From positions 214,923,501-214,987,500 of the forward strand of contig OX465596.1 of the NCBI GenBank assembly GCA_950022295.1: a DNA stretch of 64,000 nt. The letters run 5' to 3'. The notes beneath the pieces are model-generated. The model saw nothing but the letters and a program-made list of their open reading frames with translations. It searched no databases and was not told the origin of the DNA. Below, in pieces: positions 22,493-34,423 of this stretch; within the stretch, counting starts at the first letter, position 1, and each line of letters opens with the position of its first letter. The position numbers were made by a program, and so were the translations under genes. Source of the DNA: Bromus sterilis. Its lineage: Eukaryota; Streptophyta; Magnoliopsida; Poales; Poaceae.

Positions 22493-23846
22493 ATGAATAA
22501 TAATAGATCATGGAACATACTAAACTCGAACATCAAAGGTATAAACTCAAAGGATAAATTGAATGCAATTAATCAGAAAATTGAAGAAAGTGCTTGTGCT
22601 GTGGTTTGCCTACAGGAAACCAAAAGAGAGGATTTCACTACCCAATACCCGAGAAATTTCTGCCCAAAAATAATCTCAAAGTTTGCATTCTTACCTTCCA
22701 ATGGAGCTTCTGGAGGAATTCTGACTGCCTGGAATGACTCAATACTTGACGGAGAGGTAGTTTTTCGGAAAAAATTCTCTCTCATTTCACTAATAGATTA
22801 TCCAACCAAACCTGGGTGCTAACAAACATTTATGGTCCTTGATTTCAACAAGAGAAAGAAGAGTTCATACAATGGTTTGGAAACAATTGTATGCCTGAGG
22901 ACATGGACTGGATCATAATGGGTGACTTTAACTTCATCAGGTCACCCGAGGACAGAAACAGACCTGGTGGAGATGTGAATGACATGCTCTTGTTTAATGA
23001 TGCCATTAGTAACCTTGGTTTGGTGGAGTTACCTCTCAAAGGTAGACAACTTACTTGGAGTAACATGCAAGAAAGACCTCTCCTTGAGAAATTAGACTGG
23101 TTTTTCACTTCTGCTTCCTTGGCTAGTTCCTACCCTGCCACTATGGCACTCCCTTTGGCAAAACCCATTTCTGATCATCTCCTATGTATGATCGAAATTG
23201 AGTCCAGAATCCCTAAATCAAAATTTTCAGGTTTGAAAATCATTCGATGAAGCACACTGAGTTTAAAGATATTGTCCTAGATTCTTGGAACATCCCAGTT
23301 GGATATAAAGATTCTGCTAAAAGAATGAATGCTAAATTAAAAACTTTGAGAAGAGCCCTGAAGCTGTGGGCCAAAAATCTCCCATGTCTCCAAACTGAAA
23401 TCTCCAGAATAAATGACTTAGTCTTTTGGTTTGATCTCTTTGAGGAATACAGAGATCTCTCAATTTATGAGTGGAATTGCAGAGTTCTGCTTAAGTCTTA
23501 TCTCCTTGACCTTCTAGATAGTAAATTTTTTTACTGGAGGCAGAGAGGTAAAATCAATTGGGTAAAGCTGGGAGATGAAAGTTCTGATTTTTTCCATTCC
23601 AAAACCACAATGAACCACAGGAGCAATTTCATTGCTGTTCTTTAGGACAATAATCAGACTGATATATCTGAACATGAGGGGAAAGCTGCACTACTATGGG
23701 AAAGTTTCAGAAATAGGTTGGGCCAGTCTGTGGGAATCTCCATGCACTTTATCCTCAATGAGTTGTTTCAAAATGAAGATAATGAAGAGCTAATGAAGAA
23801 ACTTGAGGTCCCTTTCTCCGAGGAAGAAGTTCTGAATGTTATAAAG
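22493..23846 (+). pseudogene. LINE ORF2, endonuclease and start of RT
   Basis: ATG at 22493 (MNNNRSWNIL) opens an apurinic-type endonuclease: an N-terminal LNSNIKG motif, CLQET near 22612, GDFN at 22921-22932, LDWFF near 23095 and SDH near 23172. These match the catalytic motifs that nick target DNA in L1-type elements. The frame changes at about 22820-22860 and again at about 23240, with a stop at 23643. From 23247 the text is the linker to the RT, with WVKLGDESSDFF at about 23560. The region ends at the GATCT target site, where the Sirevirus inserted, and resumes at 37945. Confidence 0.9.
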
Positions 23847-23851
23847 GATCT
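23847..23851. other. Target-site duplication GATCT (left)
   Basis: GATCT precedes the Sirevirus 5' LTR and reappears at 37945-37949 after the 3' LTR. Joining the flanks conceptually restores the LINE reading frame across the site. Confidence 0.95.
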
Positions 23852-25106
23852 TGTAAGAGCAAAGATTTGCCCCCGTGTGTTTTGGATATTGTTGGACAAG
23901 ACAGTACAGGAACTAACAATGTTTGCTAGTATAAACAGTTACATAGATTCCTGAAGGACAAGCCATGTGATAAAGCTTCAGGGAAGGTCTTCATGTTAGC
24001 GAAGCATTACCCTCGGAGCGAAGCTTAATCACGAAAGTTGATCCCCAAAAATGAAGGTGTCCTGAAGCTCTACTCATTGAAGGAAATGAAGCAGACGGCG
24101 CAAGATTTAGATGTTTTTGTGTAGTTCTTTTTCTGTTCCTTGAGTCATAGGACAAACCGTACTATCAAGAGGGGTATTTAGTTTGTGGACATCGAAGTCA
24201 TTGAGATATGCTCAGATCAAATCCAGACCAAGTGAGAAGCCTGAGTGAAGAAATCTCATGTGCACTAAGTTAAGCTTCGGTAGCAAAGACTTCGTTCTTT
24301 GGCTTCTGAAGCAGAACTAGGTCCGTGAGTCAGCTTTACTTGTTCCTCAAGTAAAGTTGCGCATTGATGACTAATCCGACCGTTGTGGACACGTGTCAAG
24401 ATGTCACCTCGGGTCAGTTTGGTCATTCCGCACCTCGGGATCGCCAACTATAAATACTCCGCCCCCTCCTCCATTTGCGGGTGGCTGCTCCGAGATCATT
24501 CCAAGAGAGACTGAAGAGAGCACCCCAAAACTCCACCAAAGCAAAACCCAAAATCCAGATACTCTAACCTAAGTCCCATTGATCTGAGTAGATTCGAGAT
24601 GACTTAGGTGAAAGCTTGCTAGCCTTTTTATCTTGGAGATCTGCAATTCTCCTAGACGGTTAGAGAGTTGTTCTGCAGAGAGCGAAGAGTAATTGTCGCC
24701 TCGAAGTCCAGTTTGTCAAAGGTTTCAGTGATTTCCTCAATAATCATACACGAGTGAAGAACTGATCAAGCTCAAGGAGTTTGATGCAGTGGAGCAACGG
24801 ACGGAGAGAGATTTTCTCCAGGTGTTCAATCACCAGTCCCTCCAACCAGACATAGCGCTTTGCAGAGCGTGAACTGGTCGAACAAACATCGCCGAGTCCC
24901 AGTTCGTTTTACTTAAAGCATTTACCTTCTGTATTGCATATGCTTCACTGTTATGCTTCAATGTGTTTTGATTCGCTGCATTTAGTTTCACTTCCAGTTA
25001 TTCCACGCTATTCCGCACTGCTTATGCTTCACTTCAATAGTTTCAGTAGAAAATTTTGAAGTGATCATTCACCCCCTCCCCCTCTGATCACATACTTGGA
25101 CTTTCA
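23852..25106 (+). repeat. Sirevirus 5' LTR
   Basis: It is 1255 bp, the same length as the 3' LTR, with TG...CA ends. A TATA box CTATAAATAC is at 24449-24458 in both LTRs (37286-37295 in the other), followed by a GC-rich leader. The start lies between the target duplication and the end three bases before the primer-binding site. Confidence 0.95.
24449..24458 (+). promoter_or_regulatory. Sirevirus LTR TATA box
   Basis: CTATAAATAC sits mid-LTR, ahead of CCGCCCCCTCCTCC leader sequence, and is conserved in the 3' LTR at 37286. It is probably the genomic RNA promoter. Confidence 0.7.
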
Positions 25107-25108
25107 AT

Positions 25109-25120
25109 TGGTATCAGAGC
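25109..25120 (+). other. Sirevirus primer-binding site
   Basis: TGGTATCAGAGC, complementary to initiator tRNA-Met, lies two bases after the 5' LTR end. Confidence 0.92.
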
Positions 25121-25176
25121 TAGTCACTCCCTACACTCTGTGTGTTTTGGATTAACCTCCTGGAGTGTCTTCAAGT

Positions 25177-27820
25177 ATGTCTTCTAGTATGTCTTTCGCA
25201 GCTATTCGTTCTGGCGAACCTATTCCTATTTTCAATGGGAAGGACTACCCGTACTGGAAGGACAAGATGAAAAGAAATATCAAGGCTATCAACTCAACTG
25301 CCTGACAAGTTGTCTTGTATGGAGTCACTGTTGCCGATGAGAAGGCCATCACCCCTGAAGACGCAACACTGATTGATCTTGACTCTGTAGTCTGGGTTTT
25401 CATCACCAATCACTTGACACCTGAAAAGTATCATGAAGTGAATAATCTTCCAACTGCCAAAGGTGTCTGGGACTATCTTGAAAAAATTGGTGAAGATGTT
25501 TCTACCCAGAAAGATGCCAGCATTGACACACTCCGAAGCAAATTCTATCGCTTCAAGAGAAACGAGGGTGAAAAAGTCAGCTCCATTTACAGCAGACTCA
25601 CAACTCTTGCTAATGAGTTGATTTCCCTCGGTGCTGATGACATTACTCCTCACTCAGTTGTAAGAACTTTGCTTCGCTCATTAGAAGACTCGTTTGATCA
25701 CATTGTGCTGATGATCAAGGAAAGGACTGATTTCAGACGTCTTGTTGCTGCTGATGTTCTTGAGAGACTCACTACCTTTGAAATGGAAGAAGATGAGAAA
25801 CGTGACATAAATGACTCACGAAGAAAAACTCATGCTTTGAAAGAAAAAGCTTCACGTCATTCTTCACCCGAAGTCAGTTCTGCTTCAGGTGTCGAATCAG
25901 ATGATCCTGCAAGTATTGGGAAGTATTTGGCATTGATCATGAGACGCTTCAATCGCTTCCAAATAAAAGGTTTTTCTTCACCGAGAAAGAGTTATTCTTC
26001 AAGAAGCTCCACTCACTCATCTCACGTTCATCCTCAAGAAGCTCTCCATCAAAAGACAACTGTTGCTACAAATGCAAGAAACCAGGTCACTACATTGCTG
26101 ATTGCCCTCTGTGGGAAGCTGAGAACAAAGCAAAGCATTCGCTCAGAGACTCCTTAACCAAGTACCACAGATCTTCCAGAAGCTATGAATCCAAGAGAAA
26201 TGATTCCAGTTCGAGAAGAGATAAGAAGAAAGATTCTGATGATGACAAGAAGAAGAAGTATCACAAGAAGCGTGAGGGTTCTTCATCGAAGACTCACACG
26301 TCTCGTCGAAGCAGCTCTCACCGAGCCAAGGCCTATCTGGCAAAGGAGATGAACTCCGAAGACGAAGCCTCTGGGTCCGAAGCTCATTCAGGCTCAAGGT
26401 CTGGGTCTGGATCCGAATCAGATGGTGTTGCTGGTTTGGCATTCTCTTCAGCAGATGCTTCGGCAAAAGCTTCGAGTTCATTCTTCACCAACAACAGTAG
26501 TGAAGATGAATCTTCTACATATTGCTTCATGGCCAAGGCGAAGCTATCTTCATCGAAATCTAACTATGATACTTCTGATTGTTCCTCATATGACAGTGAT
26601 TCTAAGATAAGCTATGCTAAACTTGCTAAAATTGCTTCAATCCAACAAGATGAACTTGATTCTCTAAGCAAAACCATTAAGAAATCAGAGACTCTGTTGA
26701 TCGATGAGATAGAGAAAGGTCAAACTTTAACCAATGAGCATGAAGCTCTGAAAGAAAAGTTTGAAGAGTTATCCTCTCGGCATGATCTTCTTTCAGTTGA
26801 TTATGAGAAGCTCACCTATGAATTTCTTCAAAGGAAAATGGCTCTCGAAAAACTGAAAGAGGCTCATGAAGAGTTGGAAAATGTCAATCTCTCTCTCATG
26901 GCTCAACAAGGTTCTGAAGCAAATCATGAAACTGAATCACCTTGTTTGGATTGTTTGGAAAGAAGCAAAATTGATTCCAAAGGCAAAGCTCCTATTATTA
27001 TTGATGATACTAATGCCTCTGATGAGGAAAATCCTGCTGTTACCGAGGAACTCCTCAGGTTGAAAAACTTATTTGAATCAGGGATGTTCAAAAGTGTGCA
27101 AGGTCACCAGTATCTCTGTGATATCCTGAGGAAGGCTCTCCTTCACAGGAATCCCAGGAATGAAGGTGTTGGTTTCGAGAGAAAGATAAACCTTGATGGC
27201 ACCTATTGGGAACCTGAGCAGTATCCTAAAACTGTTTGGGTCCTTGCGAAGGGGAACCCCATTGATATAGCTAACCTTTCAGGTTTTGATTGCAAGATGA
27301 ACAAAGCTATTGTAGACGAATCACTTGATTCTGACTACAAGCTCATGAAGGACGAACAGGGAAAGGTTACAGCTGAGTATGTTGGTACTCCTCCTGAGAA
27401 TGGCTTCTATAAGAGGCAGATATGGGTGCAGAAAGCACTTGTGGAAAAATTGCCTGCTAACCATACTATGCAGGGAAAGTCTTCGGTACCACCGAATCAT
27501 TTCTATTCTCTTGAAACAAGAAATGATCCTCTGGTGCCCGAATCAAATGTTCCGCAGAAGCAATACTATCGTACTGGTCGTCATACTTATCGTCCTCATA
27601 ATAATCATTCTAAGATTGCATATGCTCATTCTTATGCTAACCATTCGCAAAGGACTTAAATTTATGGTGTGCTTGATGGTACACCGAAGCAATACACTCC
27701 TATTCGATTTAATATTGCTTCAACCAGTGCTTCAACATCTTCTCAGTCACCTGCTCGTTTGTGGGTGGTTAAGAAGAACTAATTCTTCTGTAGGGCTATG
27801 TCTCCGGTGGATCCGAATGG
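25177..27820 (+). pseudogene. Sirevirus gag with zinc knuckle and coiled coil
   Basis: Start ATG 25177 (MSSSMSFAAI) leads into the copia gag motif with YPYWKDKMK. An in-frame TGA at 25303 (codon 43) interrupts it, and the frame is open again from 25306 to 26157. A CCHC zinc knuckle (CYKCKKPGHYIADC, 26064-26105) is intact, but in another frame, so a frameshift lies a little upstream. The 26349-27659 part is rich in Ser, Glu and Asp, then has a long heptad-like coiled coil (about 26620-26910), a hallmark of Sirevirus gag C-termini. A TAA ends it at 27657, and more stops follow before the protease. Gag forms the particle shell. Confidence 0.85.
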
Positions 27821-27823
27821 GTC

Positions 27824-28635
27824 ATGGATAGTGGTTGCACAAATCATATGACCGGAGACAAGGAGTTATTCACCGAAGAAAAATTATCTCACTCTTCTCA
27901 GAAGTACATTACCTTCGGTGATAACAACAAGGGTAAAGTTTTAGGTTTGGGTAAGGTTGCCATATCGAAAGATAAGCACATTGACAAGGTTATGCTAGTC
28001 CAATCACTTGGATATAATCTTATGTCTATTTCGAAGTTATGCGATATGGGTATGCTTGTTCTGTTTTCTGCTTCGCGTTGTGTTGTGTTTTCACAGGATG
28101 ACTATGCGTCTGTCTTCGAGGGTTACCGAAAAGGAGACTTATACATTGTTGATTTTTCTTCGGGCCCTGCTGTATCCAGATGCTTGATGGCAAAAGCTTC
28201 ATCTGGTTGGTTATGGCATCGAAGACTTGGTCATGCAGGGATGAGAAATCTTCATAACTTAGTGAAGAAGAATCATATTATTGGCCTTAGCGAAGTTAAA
28301 TTCGACAAGGATCGTCTCTGCAGTGCGTGTGAAGCTGGTAAATTACGAAGAAACATCATTCAGCGAAGACTATCATGACTACCACTCGTCCTCTTGAATT
28401 GCTTCATATGGATCTTTTTGGTCCTCAAAATTATACAAGCCTGGCAGGAAATAAATATGGTCTAGTTATTGTTGATGACTTCTCTCGTTATACTTGGGTT
28501 TTCTTTTTGGATGACAAGAGCAAAGTTGTTGAAATCTTCAAGTCATTCGCAAAGAGAGCTCAAACAGAATATGAATTATCTCTGAAGTTTATCCGAAGTG
28601 ATAATGGAACTGAATTAAAAAAATACTCATATTGA
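27824..28635 (+). pseudogene. Sirevirus protease and integrase N-terminus/core
   Basis: The aspartic protease active site DSGCTNHM is at 27827, followed by the usual LMSISKLCD segment near 28020. The pre-integrase zinc-binding domain follows (HRRLGH near 28217, CSAC near 28318). The integrase core begins at 28375 with the first catalytic Asp in MDLFGP and the second in SDNGTE near 28600. Then an A-run (28617-28622) causes a frameshift. The protease would cut the polyprotein and the integrase would join cDNA to host DNA. Continuation is at 28625-29100. Confidence 0.88.
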
Positions 28636-29103
28636 AGATTTTCTTGATGATCATGGTTTTACTCATGAGTTTTCTGCTGCTTATACACCTCAACAGAATG
28701 GTGTTGTTGAAAGGTAGAATAGAACTCTCATAGAGATTGCCAGAACTATGCTTGCTGAATAAAAGACTCCTATTAGGTTCTGGGCCGAAGCAATTAACAC
28801 AGCTTGTCATATCATCAACAAGGTTCACCTTCACAAATTTCTGAAGAAGACTTCACATGAGCTTATCACTGGTAACAAACCAAATGTTTCGTACCTTAGG
28901 GTGTTTGGTGCTCCATGCTTTATTAGAGATATGAATCATAGCTCCAAATTTTCCCCTAAGGCACATGAAGGTTTTCTTTTAGGTTATGGCTCAAACTCTC
29001 ATACTTACAGAGTCTATAACTCTCACTTTGGGAAAGTTATGGAGACTGTGAATGTGAGGTTTTATGAAACTAATGGCTCTCAAAAGAGCATTTGCCTCAT
29101 GAT
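28625..29103 (+). pseudogene. Sirevirus integrase C-terminal half, with stops
   Basis: After the A-run frameshift the text continues with HGFTHEFSAAYTPQQNGVVER (shown here only to its recognisable motif). The third catalytic residue is the Glu of VVER, directly followed by a TAG at about 28715, and a further TAA lies near 28759. The GKEF-like C-terminal region with FGAPCF and HEGFLLGY is open from 28901 to 29103. Two premature stops make the integrase non-functional. Confidence 0.82.
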
Positions 29104-31071
29104 CTAGATGAACCTCCTCTAGATGAAGTGATCAGGTCCATGGCTATTGGAGAGATTCGCCCTGTTGAAGCTAATGCTAGTCAAGCAAATAGGGATAATG
29201 ATGGTCCAATGTTCCCACACATAGCCCGGGGTGCTGGAGATCAACATCCTGAAGCTAATGATGAACAGGACGAAGAAGAACAAAGGAACGAAGGAAATGC
29301 TAATCTCGAAGGAAATGCTGATGCTGAAGGTGAAGCAGATCCTAAAGCTGAAGCAGATCCTGAAGCAGAAGCTGAGCCGGAAGCAAATGATTCAAACCTA
29401 TCACGAGTTCGAAGAAGAGTTGATGTTGACTCAATTCTTGAAGAAATTCATCAACCAGGTCGTCCTACAACTCGTTCTCGTACTCGTTTGGCTAACTTCT
29501 GTGGAAATTTTTCGTTTGTCTCCATGTTAGAACCGTCGAAGTTTGATGAAGCCATGAAGGATCCAGATTGGTTAACTGCCATGCTCGAAGAACTCAACCA
29601 GTTCGAGCGAAACAAAGTCTGGTCCTTAGTTGATAGACCTGATCCCACGAAGCACAACATCATTGGTACTAAGTGGATTTTTCGCAACAAGCAAGATGAA
29701 GATGGTATAGTGGTAAGAAACAAAGCACGACTGGTAGCACAAGGTTACACCCAAATTGAAGGTATCGATTTCGGTGAAACTTATGCTCTTGTTGCTCGTC
29801 TCGAATCCATTCGTGTTATGCTTGCTTTTGCAAATTTCAATGGTATTCTGCTTTATCAAATGGATGTGAAAAGTGATTTTCTTAACGGAGAAATCGAGGA
29901 AGAAGTGTATGTCATGCAGCCTCCAGGTTTTGAAGACTAGAAGAAACCCGACATGGTGTACAGGTTACACAAGGCCCTCTATGGGTTGAATCAAGCACCT
30001 CGTGCTTGGTACGACACATTGAAGGACTTCCTTCTGAAGAAAGGCTTCAAACAAGGAACCACTGACCCAACACTTTTCACTCGATCTTATAATGGTGATT
30101 TGTTTGTATGTAAAATCTATGTAGATGATATCATTTTTGGATGCACTAACACTGATATCAGCGAAGAATTTGCAAAGATGATGTCGAAGAAATATGAGAT
30201 GTCTATGATGGGTGAATTGAAGTTCTTCCTTGGACTTCAAATCCGTCAACAGAAGAATGGCACCTTTATTTCTCAAGAAAAATATCTCAAGGATTGCTTG
30301 AAGAAGTTTGGTCTCACTGAATGCAAAACCATTAAGACGCCTATGCCTACCAATGGTTTCTTAGATGCAGATGAGAAGGGCAAAGCCTTCGACCAGAAGA
30401 AATATCGGTCTATGATTGGATCCCTTTTATATCTTTGTGCATCTAGACCTGACATTATGCTTTTAGTATGTATTTGTGCTCGTTTTCAGGCAAATCCAAA
30501 GGAATCACATCACACTGCTGTAAAGCGAATTCTTCGTTATCTTGCTCACACACCTACCTTGGGGTTGTGGTATCCCAAGGGAGCACAGTTTGATCTCATT
30601 GGTTATTCTGACTCAGACTTGGCTGGTGATCGTGTGGATAGGAAGTCAAATTCAGGGACTTGTCATTTCCTTGGAAGATCACTTGTGTGTTGGGCTTCAA
30701 AGAAGCAAAACTGTGTTTCAATATCTACTGCTGAAGCCGAATACATTGCTGCTGGGTCATGCTGTACTCAGATTCTATGGCTGAAGCAAACGCTGAAGGA
30801 TTATGGTATTCGTGTGAAGAAAATCCCTCTCCTATGTGATAATGAGAGTGCAATCAAAATTGCTCACAATCCTGTGCAGCACTCTCGCACGAAGCATATT
30901 GACATTCGCCATCATTTTCTTCGTGACCATGTTCAGCGTGAAGATATTGTTATTAGTCATGTCAGAACTGAAGATCAACTGGCAGACATTTTCACGAAAC
31001 CATTGGATGAGAAAAGATTCTGTACATTAAGGTGTGAGCTCAATATATTGGACTCACGACACGTACTTTAA
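29092..31071 (+). pseudogene. Sirevirus reverse transcriptase-RNase H
   Basis: A linker (29092-29520) has an acidic repeat of ADPEA type units. The RT starts around 29560 (W..A...E), with KWIF near 29673, DVKSDFLNG at about 29863 and the catalytic YVDD at codons 56-59 of the second open stretch (30118-30129). A TAG at 29938 splits the RT into 29092-29940 and 29953-31071. RNase H follows (DSDLAGD near 30612, STAEAEY near 30728, HIDIRHHF near 30897) and ends at TAA 31069. Together they copy RNA into DNA. Apart from the TAG this is the best preserved part of the element. Confidence 0.92.
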
Positions 31072-31507
31072 GATCGAAACCTTTGTACTTCTGTATATAC
31101 TCAGTTACTTTGTTGCTTACTTATTTAGTTTCAGTGTGTGCTTTTGCTTCGTTTAGTTTATTTTTTTCGCTTGGATTTTGTCCTCTATGCTTATCACCTT
31201 TTGCTTCGTTTGGTTTTTCTTCGAGGTGATAAGTTTCGGACCCTACCCCTTCTGTTTCTTTTTCTTTCTAACTATATCTGTCCATATTGGGTGAGCACAA
31301 TTGAAACGGGAAGTATTTTTCTTCGAACATCATTGAGTTCCGAATCAAATGCTTCCAATTCTTATCGAAGTTTTACTCATGTCGAAGACTTATTCTTCGG
31401 TCGTTGAGATACCGTAAAATCCGGGTCGTTGAGATTTTCTTGCGATTCGCCACGAAATCCTCGCCGTAGAATCCGGAGAGACAGACGCTGGGGGCCGTTC
31501 GATCTGA
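31072..31507 (+). other. Spacer between Sirevirus pol and the downstream gene
   Basis: After the pol stop the sequence is T-rich with many TTCG motifs and no open frame of interest. It ends at a dyad and TATA box (31508-31541). Confidence 0.6.
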
Positions 31508-31541
31508 TCTGACAGCTCCTGTCAGACCGGCCTATATAAGG
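31508..31541 (+). promoter_or_regulatory. Dyad plus TATA box ahead of the Sirevirus extra gene
   Basis: TCTGACAG-CTC-CTGTCAGA (31508-31526) is a perfect 8-bp inverted repeat. Five bases later CTATATAAGG (31532-31541) matches a plant TATA box, with a GC- and CT-rich leader downstream that resembles a grass 5' untranslated region (TCTCCCCGGAACCC near 31581). This suggests an internal promoter distinct from the LTR. It is a motif-based inference; no transcript evidence is available. Confidence 0.5.
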
Positions 31542-31743
31542 CATCGCACCCCAGCGAAGCCATCCCACCTCTTCATTCGCATCTCCCCGGAACCCTATCT
31601 CCCGAGCGCCGCTAAGCTTTTCGTCTCCGTCGTCACTCTCGCCGCTTCACTGTCGGAAGAGCGCCGCCGTGGACTTCACGTCGTCGACGAGCACGTCTTC
31701 ACCGCTCATCGCCGCCGTAGCTGCTCGATGGCACCGAGTTAGG

Positions 31744-32120
31744 GTACGCTGAGCCACGATCCAATCTCCATCTCAGTTCTTCCTTTTCCAGATTGGATGC
31801 GTGTTCTTAGTCTTTTTGGATGAATTCTTTAGGTTTGTTTGATCCGTTGGATCGTTGCACTGTTGCGAAACCTGTTTCTGCTAATCAAGGTTTCCTCCTC
31901 GGTTCAGGTTAGAAGTTAGGGTTAGTTTCTATCTGTTCTGTGTTAGGGTTTCTGATCATCATTGTGTGAGGTTAAGTCTAGCTCAGAACAGACCAGGATA
32001 TATACCAAAAACTCTTCACTGAATCTCTTGTCAAAATTGTTTTTGGATCGAAACTTTTGCTGGTGCTCATTCGATACTCACCTTTTTTTTCTTCCCTCGC
32101 TACCTTTGTGCTGTTCACAG
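31744..32120 (+). other. Candidate intron before the extra Sirevirus ORF
   Basis: A donor AGG|GTACGC at 31744 and an acceptor at 32120 (CTTTTTTTTCTTCCC tract, then TTCACAG|G) bracket 377 nt of T-rich sequence. A branch-point-like ATACTCAC lies about 40 nt before the acceptor. Removing it would place the ORF start codon (32122) one base after the junction. A five-codon frame (ATG at 31727) ends at TAG just before the donor. The same acceptor could also serve a donor in the 5' leader for a spliced subgenomic RNA. Confidence 0.5.
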
Positions 32121-32121
32121 G

Positions 32122-33099
32122 ATGTCGGAAGAGTTTGACTTCGGTAATGAGTCTCCAAATCTCGATCACATCAACGAAGCCGAACGTACTGCTCCGAAGA
32201 AGAAAGGAGGAAGAACTAAGGAAAGAAACAACGCCAGAGGCATCCCCGAATCAATTCGCATTGCTCTGGGTTATGACACACCTCCTGAAGAGACCAAGGA
32301 TCAGCGCAAGAACCGCTTGCAAAACATTCGCAGGTACTGGGCTGTTCGATGGTACAAGTACAAGAGCATCCCTACCTGGAAGTGGACTATGCAGTTTGCC
32401 TTCAGTCCTCCCTTTCGGTACTCTTCAACCATGTGCAGTCAGTACACTGAAGAGAATCTTCACCTGTACTACCCTGTTCCACCGAAGCTTCCTCACCCCA
32501 ACACCCTCAAGACACCAGATGATTTCCCAGAAGAGAAAGAACGATTGAGACTTGCAGCTGAAGCCAAGAGGCTGAAAGAAGAGGAGAAGGCAGCCAAGTT
32601 GGCTGAAGCTGAAGCCCAAGGTGCTGGGAAAAGCTCAAAGAAGAAGAAGAAGCTGAAGAAGAAGTCTGCTTCTCCACCCCATGCTACAACAGAGGATGAA
32701 GAACATGCCAAACTAGAGCAAGCTGCTCTGGAAGATTCCATCATGGATGAATCCAATGCAGCTGATGATGAAACTGAATTCGAAGCAGATGACGAATCGG
32801 ATGATCCTGCTCCCCCCAAGAAGCAAAAACTTCAGATCCCACTGAAGAAAAATCCAGGAGAGAAACCTGAGGCTAAGGTCAAGCCTTCTGCTCGTCCCAC
32901 TATTGATCTCTCAAATTTGGTTGTCACGAAGCCCTTGGCCTCCAAGCCACCGGCTGATGCCCCCGACTCTGAGAGGCGATCAAAGCAGAAGCACGACCCT
33001 CCAAGAGATAACCTGCAAAGGCTTCAGCAACAACGAAGCCCAAGCAGTCTGCTACAGCAAATACTTCAGCGAAGCACAAGCTCACTGAAGAAGTATTGA
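32122..33099 (+). pseudogene. Sirevirus downstream gene, N-terminal part
   Basis: Start ATG 32122 (MSEEFDFGNE) follows the candidate splice acceptor. The first 130 residues have a basic patch (KKKGGRTKERN) and an aromatic WYKYKSIPTWKW segment. From residue about 135 a Lys/Glu/Ala-rich coiled coil with KKKKKLKKK follows, then acidic and basic blocks. A single-base frameshift near 33000-33015 moves the reading to the frame starting about 33020 (next piece). Sireviruses are known to carry an extra ORF here, often called env-like, but I see no signal peptide or clear membrane span, so an envelope role is not supported by this copy. Confidence 0.75.
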
Positions 33100-34046
33100 G
33101 ACAGAAAGACCTCGAAGAGGCACTAGAGCGCAACATCCTTGCCAGAAGCGCAGCTGATAAGAAGAAGGCAGATGAGGATGCTGCCAGACAGAAAAAGGAA
33201 TTGGACTCAGCCAAGATGGCTGCAGAGAAGGCTGAGACGAAGCGCAAGCTCGCCGAAGCCGCAAAGAATGAAGAGAAAGAAGCTGCTGAAGCTAAACTGC
33301 TTGCTGAACATGAAGCTAAACGCAAGGCTTCATTAGAGAGCCTCAGAACGAAGAAAGCTGAGAAAGCGACTAGGGCAAGTCAGAAGAGGCCCGTAGTTGA
33401 TATGACTCCCTCAGCTATTCCATCGAAGCAGAAAGGCATATCTTTGTCTGAAGCTCACGCTGAAGCTGATCATCAGAGTGTCCATCCAGTCCCTAACTCT
33501 CGTGAAGGCGAACTCTGGGATCAGTTGGGCATCACTGAAGCCCTTTGGGAGAAGTGTGCAGCTGAAGATACTGATGCTGTTGATCTTGGAGAAGTGTACA
33601 TTTCAAGATCTATCGAAGCTATGATCACTACTATGATCAGTCAGCTGAAGGATTTGCATTCAAGAGACAGGGCTGAAATGAAAAAGATTCACAACTATCA
33701 GAAGCGAGCTGAATCAGAACCTGATGAAGAATTCAAACAACACGCCCTGCAATTGCTTCAACGAGTGACAGAAGTCAATTCCACCACCAAGGACAATATC
33801 AAAATCTACAAAGGCAAAGTAAAGGCTGCTGTAGATGACATGGTGAAGAGCCATAATGCTTCCATTATGGAAAGGGATTCGAGGAAACGTAAGGCTTCGC
33901 CCGAAGCTGAACGAGTTGTTGCACCGGCTCAATCTCCTAAGCCTGCTCCATCTAAGGCAACAGGACCGTCACCGAAGAAGAAAACCACCAAGAGGCGCAA
34001 GATTACTTTGGCCTCAGCCGCAGACATGGATACAAGTGATGAATAG
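33020..34046 (+). pseudogene. Sirevirus downstream gene, coiled-coil middle part
   Basis: Continuing in a different frame, this part is a long charged coiled coil (AADKKKADEDAARQKKE region near 33150-33380, Ala/Lys/Glu-rich), then a Leu-rich stretch (GELWDQLGITEALWE near 33507) and a basic nuclear-localisation-like KKKTTKRRK at about 33978. A TAG at 34044 stops it, after which a proline-rich region continues in the same frame (34047-34420). No enzymatic motif is visible. It may be a structural or nucleic-acid-binding protein; the function is unknown. Confidence 0.65.
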
Positions 34047-34423
34047 CCCCCGGAATCTCCTGAAGCCGTTCCCACTCCTGCTCCGAAGCCAAAGCCATCC
34101 AAGCCCGCATCAAAGCCTTCATCTCCACCCACCAAGACTCCCACACCTCCTCCTACCAGAACCACCCCCAAGCAAACTCCACCCCAGAAAGCTCCTACCC
34201 CCACTCCAACGCCTGCAAGAAACCCCTCACCTATACCACCTCGAGTTCCCACACCCATCCGTGCTCCAACCCCCGAAACACAACGGATTCCCACTCCACC
34301 AGTTGCTCCCGCACCACCTCATCACCTCCCCGTGAAGCTAATGCTCCATCACCAACCCACTCCAGAACCCATGTATCCCGAGATTTTTCCCCCGCCAGAA
34401 CAGTTCAAGAGTCTGAAGCACAT
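34047..34423 (+). pseudogene. Proline-rich linker of the Sirevirus downstream gene
   Basis: Directly after the TAG the same frame reads dense Pro/Thr/Lys/Ser repeats of the type PTPPPT and PAPKPKP for more than 100 codons, until the frame shifts near 34420-34460. Such low-complexity linkers usually separate domains. The stop at 34044 (TAG, plausibly from CAG) is the only reason it is not continuous with the coiled coil. Confidence 0.6.
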
